Shown: positions 61,115 through 64,000 of the stretch, one piece after another
How the letters are laid out: each line of letters starts with the position of its first letter
Numbering within the stretch: position 1 is the stretch's first letter
DNA from: JAFDBW01 sp963825575
GTDB lineage: Bacteria > Desulfobacterota > Desulfuromonadia > Desulfuromonadales > BM103
Assembly (NCBI GenBank): GCA_963825575.1
Contig: CAWGUB010000027.1
Span: forward strand, 62,001-126,000
Direction of reading: 5' to 3'
Length of the DNA stretch: 64,000 nt
Made by a program: the position numbers and the translations under genes
The notes under the pieces: model-generated
What the model was told of the DNA's origin: nothing
The model's database searches: none
The model's input: the letters and a program-made list of their open reading frames with translations, nothing else

Positions 61115-61189
61115 TGGCAGGGGCGACAGGGATCGAACCTGTGAATGCCGGAATCAAAATCCGGTGCCTTACCGCTTGGCGACGCCCCT
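61115..61189 (-). tRNA. tRNA-Gln (anticodon TTG)
   Basis: The minus strand folds into a complete cloverleaf. The acceptor stem is AGGGGCG/CGCCCCT with discriminator G and an encoded CCA. The D arm is GCC..AAGCGGTAAGGC. The anticodon stem CCGGA/TCCGG encloses TTTTGAT with anticodon TTG, and the T arm contains GGTTCGATCC. It lies between ispE and prs and is probably co-transcribed with them. Confidence 0.96.
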
Positions 61190-61213
61190 GTGCTAAAACA
61201 TTTCCTGAATCAT

Positions 61214-62059
61214 TCATAGCGGGCTGACAACTTCAACCCACCAGTCGTTTTCCCTGGCGAGCGCTTCCGCCGCCAACTCAGCTCGGCTGCGCTCTTCAAA
61301 CAGGCCAAACACGGTAGGCCCGCTGCCGGACATGAGCGCTCCTTCGGCCCCACTGGCAAGTAGACGTTCCTTGATAGTCGTGATCACAGGATGGCGTTGG
61401 CAGGTGACTACTTCAAGATCGTTATGCAGCAGGCGCACTAAAGCACTCATTCCCTGGGGAAACTTCGGAATTCTAGCGATTGGCCTGTGGTGTGTCAACC
61501 ACAAATTTTGAAAAGCCCACGCGGTCGAAACGGCAAACCGGGGATTGACCAGGACCAGCCATACTGGCGGCAATCCCGGCCAGGCAGAAAACCGGTCACC
61601 GACCCCGGTTGCCCAGGCTGTTTGCTTGTAGAGGAAAAAGGGGACATCGGCGCCTAAACGCCGCCCAAGAGCCATCAATTCAGCGCGCGGTAATCCCGTG
61701 CCAAGCAGGTCATCAAGGGCCTCCAGGACAGCAGCCGCATCAGATGACCCCCCCCCCATGCCCGCCGCAGAGGGGATATTCTTTGTGACGGCAACGGATA
61801 CCCCCTGTTTCGAATTGACATGTTGCAGGAATACCCGTGCCGATTTTTCAACAATATTTTTCTCACCGTCAGCCAGTTCGAGACCGGGGCATTCGACAGT
61901 AATATCATGCCCGCTAACCAGTTCAATCTCCAACCGGTCATAAAGGGCGACCCGCTGCATAAGCATCGCAAGATCATGATAGCCATCCTCACGCTTACCA
62001 AGAACGTGCAGGCAAAGATTAACCTTGGCCGGCGCAAGCACCGTTTTCGATCCATTCAT
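61214..62059 (-). CDS. ispE: 4-diphosphocytidyl-2-C-methyl-D-erythritol kinase
   Basis: A GHMP kinase of the non-mevalonate isoprenoid pathway; it phosphorylates CDP-methylerythritol with ATP. The 281 residues show APAKVNLCLHVLGKREDGYHDL at the substrate site, PSAAGMGGGSSDAAAVLEAL at the ATP site and SGSGPTVFGLF at the third motif. Normal length. It heads the minus-strand ispE-tRNA-prs block. A short upstream frame (62056-62241) is not convincing. Confidence 0.95.
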   Translation of the reverse strand: MNGSKTVLAPAKVNLCLHVLGKREDGYHDLAMLMQRVALYDRLEIELVSGHDITVECPGLELADGEKNIVEKSARVFLQHVNSKQGVSVAVTKNIPSAAGMGGGSSDAAAVLEALDDLLGTGLPRAELMALGRRLGADVPFFLYKQTAWATGVGDRFSAWPGLPPVWLVLVNPRFAVSTAWAFQNLWLTHHRPIARIPKFPQGMSALVRLLHNDLEVVTCQRHPVITTIKERLLASGAEGALMSGSGPTVFGLFEERSRAELAAEALARENDWWVEVVSPL

Positions 62060-62928
62060 GACTGTACCGGTTCACTGTTTACTATGCAGACGAGCTGCAT
62101 CTTAACGACAAATTCACTCTCAGCGTCAAGCAGAAACATGACGTTGTAACCTGTACGACCACTGCGTTGACTTGCTCGCCCCGATTCATAAGCCTTTCCC
62201 GTTGTTCCAAATGAACAGGACAACTGTTGCTCTGCAGTCATAATTCAATTCGCAAGACGTGGCTGTTTTTAGCCATATCGAATCATTTTTGGCCATCTCC
62301 GGCCATATTTTCTCAACTCTCTTTTGCAAATCCGACGACAAAACCATGGCTTGAATGGTTTTTTATTTATTGCTACCGGTAATCACTTTGGCCCGCCCAA
62401 CGACAGACCGTCACGCACAGTCACAAAACTCTATTTACTTCAGGAGCTTACAATCCCTCGCACAAAGCTCCCTTCAGAATCGATGCAACCGGAATGGCGC
62501 GTCTCTGATTTCAGTATTTTCTCGCCACCAGAGACACACTAGAAAAATATAATCATATCGTCGCGCCGCATGCAAATCACTGTCTTCTCGGGCAATTCTA
62601 CCGATTCGATTGTATTTTCAAAATCCCGTTCTATAGCCATGGCACTCTATTTGCTCAAGTACCCCCAGCCTGTATGAAAACGTTACCGACACGCCCGACT
62701 TGATCAGCACCAGAACCATGCGACCCCGGCGTGAGGTTTCCGGGTCGAGGGACCCAATAGTAAAGTGTTGCTTTGGTGGCAAAATCATTGCAATAATAAA
62801 ACATTGTGTTTTAATCTTAAGAGTGAAGATTCCTAGTGTCTGTAATCCGTTGCCTGCAAAGGCAATTTGTTAGTTACAGAAGTCGATCACAGCAAGTACT
62901 AGCAACAACAACCCAAGAGGAGGAAACG
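62060..62928. other. intergenic region upstream of the TAXI receptor
   Basis: This is an 870-base divergent gap with no convincing gene. TTTTAGCCATATCG, TTTTTGGCCATCTCC and GGCCATATTTTC near 62265-62320 repeat a GCCAT unit, possibly binding sites for a regulator. A hairpin, GGGTC-GAG-GACCC, is near 62742. A possible promoter for the right-hand gene is listed separately. Confidence 0.45.
62788..62815 (+). promoter_or_regulatory. candidate promoter of the TAXI receptor gene
   Basis: TTGCAA and TTTAAT are 16 bases apart in an AT-rich stretch, about 115 bases before the start codon at 62929. Confidence 0.35.
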
Positions 62929-63924
62929 ATGAAAACTGTTACACGCACCCTGACCCTGATCAGTGCACTCGCCCTGGTCGCAGCTTTTGCCATGCCCGGC
63001 ACGGCGCTCGCAGAAAAAACCCGTCTCGGTTTTGGCGGCGGTCCTGAAGGGGGGACCTTCCAGTACTTCTCCAACGGTATTGCATCCCGCCTTTCCAAGA
63101 TGCTTCCTGACGTGGAAGTCTCCAACATGGCTTCAGCAGGTTCGGTTGAGAACGTCCGTCGTGCCAATACCGGCGAGATTGACTTTGGCATCGGCTACTC
63201 TGGCGACACCTACCTGGCTCGCAATGGCCGGTTGACCAACGACACCAACAAGTATCCCAATGTTATGGCCATGGCATTCCTCTACGGCGCACCCGCTCAC
63301 CTCGTCGTCCTTGAAGGCAGCGGCATCAAAGCGGTTGCCGATCTCGCTGGCAAACGTATCGCCGTCGGTGGCGCCGGTTCCGGTGCAGCCGCTGCAGCAC
63401 AGCGCTATTTCAGTGCTCTCGGTCTGTGGGACAAGATGAATGTCGAGTTCATCGGCTACAGCAAAGCTGCCGCCGCTATTGGTGACGGCCTGATCGACGC
63501 CATGTGGGTCTTTGCCGGTTTCCCCAACAGCTCGATCATCCAGGCTGCCGCCAGCAACAAGATCAAGATCCTGGACACCTGGGAAGCTGGCGAAAAGGGT
63601 GGTGCCTTTGAGCAGTACCCCTTCTACGCACCCCTCATAATCCCGGCCGGCACCTACAGCGGCGTTGACTACGACGTCAAGTCCTTCCAGGATTCGGCCC
63701 TTTGGATTGCCAGCAAGGAAGTTGCTCCTGAGCATGTCTACAACGCCCTGGCCAACATCTACACCAAGGATGGCCTCTCCTATATGGTTAAAGTCAAGAG
63801 CACGGCCAAATCCATGTCGGTGGAAGGCGCCCTCACCGGTATCGTCACCCCGGTACACCCCGGCGCCCAGAAGTTCTGGAAAGAGCAGGGGCTCACTCTG
63901 ACCGAAGCACAGATGGGCAACTAA
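62929..63924 (+). CDS. TAXI family TRAP transporter solute receptor
   Basis: A periplasmic binding protein of 331 residues with a signal peptide (1-28, ending TALA). Typical TAXI motifs are LGFGGGPEGGTFQYFSNGIA, VSNMASAGSVENVRR, and GGAGSGAAAAAQR, which lines the ligand cleft. TAXI receptors work with TRAP membrane subunits to import organic anions such as glutamate or C4-dicarboxylates using a sodium or proton gradient. Those subunits would lie beyond the right edge. The ATG at 62929 has GAGGAGG upstream; the longer frame from 62836 is not needed. A terminator follows immediately, which suggests the receptor is expressed strongly by itself. Confidence 0.92.
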   Translation: MKTVTRTLTLISALALVAAFAMPGTALAEKTRLGFGGGPEGGTFQYFSNGIASRLSKMLPDVEVSNMASAGSVENVRRANTGEIDFGIGYSGDTYLARNGRLTNDTNKYPNVMAMAFLYGAPAHLVVLEGSGIKAVADLAGKRIAVGGAGSGAAAAAQRYFSALGLWDKMNVEFIGYSKAAAAIGDGLIDAMWVFAGFPNSSIIQAAASNKIKILDTWEAGEKGGAFEQYPFYAPLIIPAGTYSGVDYDVKSFQDSALWIASKEVAPEHVYNALANIYTKDGLSYMVKVKSTAKSMSVEGALTGIVTPVHPGAQKFWKEQGLTLTEAQMGN

Positions 63925-63940
63925 ATCATCATCCAGCCCG

Positions 63941-63970
63941 GAAGCGGGGCCGCAAGGCCCCGCTTCTTCT
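63941..63970 (+). terminator. terminator after the TAXI receptor
   Basis: GAAGCGGGGCC and GGCCCCGCTTC form an 11-bp stem with a GCAA tetraloop, followed by TTCT, 17 bases after the stop. It may be a partial terminator between receptor and downstream transporter genes. Confidence 0.8.
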
Positions 63971-64000
63971 CACTGCAGAACATATCAGTTTTGGGCAACC

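Noticed and set aside
62056..62241. 61-residue minus-strand frame before ispE
   Set aside because: It has no ribosome-binding site and no recognisable sequence, and overlaps the ispE start; I treat it as leader.
1..64000. CRISPR arrays, rRNA operons, prophage or complete insertion sequences
   Set aside because: No regularly spaced repeats, no rRNA-like stretch, and no transposase, integrase or phage structural gene were seen on either strand.

Overview
The window looks like a chromosomal segment of an anaerobic deltaproteobacterium of the Desulfuromonadales type (Desulfuromonas/Geobacter relatives). This is inferred from gene content: an eukaryote-like citrate synthase, a tungsten aldehyde oxidoreductase operon, a c-di-GMP (GEMM) riboswitch, a DUF6178 protein, a membrane pyrophosphatase, a TAXI-type solute receptor and an NtrB/NtrC pair beside dusB. 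A complete sodium-pumping NADH:quinone oxidoreductase (Nqr) locus suggests a marine or brackish habitat. No rRNA, CRISPR array, phage or transposase gene was found.

Layout. 0-4 kb: DUF6178 protein, GNAT acetyltransferase, P-loop glycerate-kinase-like protein. 4-10.5 kb: minus-strand nqrA-nqrB-nqrC-nqrD-nqrE-nqrF, then a ferritin-like protein and a 54-residue nqrM. As given, nqrA, nqrB and nqrF need five single-base corrections to read through. 10.6-17 kb: CBS protein, an orphan GEMM riboswitch, a parvulin, periplasmic MsrA, a TPR protein, a lipoprotein, a methyltransferase with integron-cassette-like ends, and a REC-PilZ regulator. 17-21.4 kb: aldo/keto reductase, mtgA, a short-chain dehydrogenase, an 11-residue-repeat secreted protein, and an FKBP with a Cys/Asp-rich insert.

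21.6-30.6 kb is a plus-strand tungsten module. A strong promoter leads into aorA (ferredoxin), aorB (tungstopterin subunit), aorC (FAD subunit, frameshifted as given), aorD (MoaD-like), aorE (MoeB/ThiF-like) and an unknown small protein (frameshifted). These are followed by the tungstate transporter tupABC, moeA and a membrane protein. Together they would import tungstate, build the cofactor and run an aldehyde:ferredoxin/NAD oxidoreductase.

30.6-40.5 kb is more AT-rich and accessory. It holds a radical SAM protein, REP-like palindromes, a class I aldolase, an MscS-like channel, two MgtE-type proteins, a broken CNNM-histidine kinase fusion, a PEP-CTERM protein and nearly 1 kb without genes. 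40.5-51 kb: small Cys proteins, an AsmA-like protein, an FKBP, a multi-cluster Fe-S protein, an EEP hydrolase, citrate synthase, then dusB-ntrB-ntrC-folA. 51.5-62 kb is a housekeeping block on the minus strand: ispE, tRNA-Gln, prs, rplY, pth, hppA, ychF, rpsF, rpsR, DUF2232, rplI, dnaB. The window ends with a TAXI solute receptor.

The most unusual features are a dispersed element of about 430 bp with double-hairpin inverted ends (two full copies and one partial), the ferritin-like gene sitting between nqrF and nqrM, the GEMM riboswitch with no downstream gene, the Cys-rich FKBP, and the run of same-direction single-base frameshifts confined to 5-27 kb.
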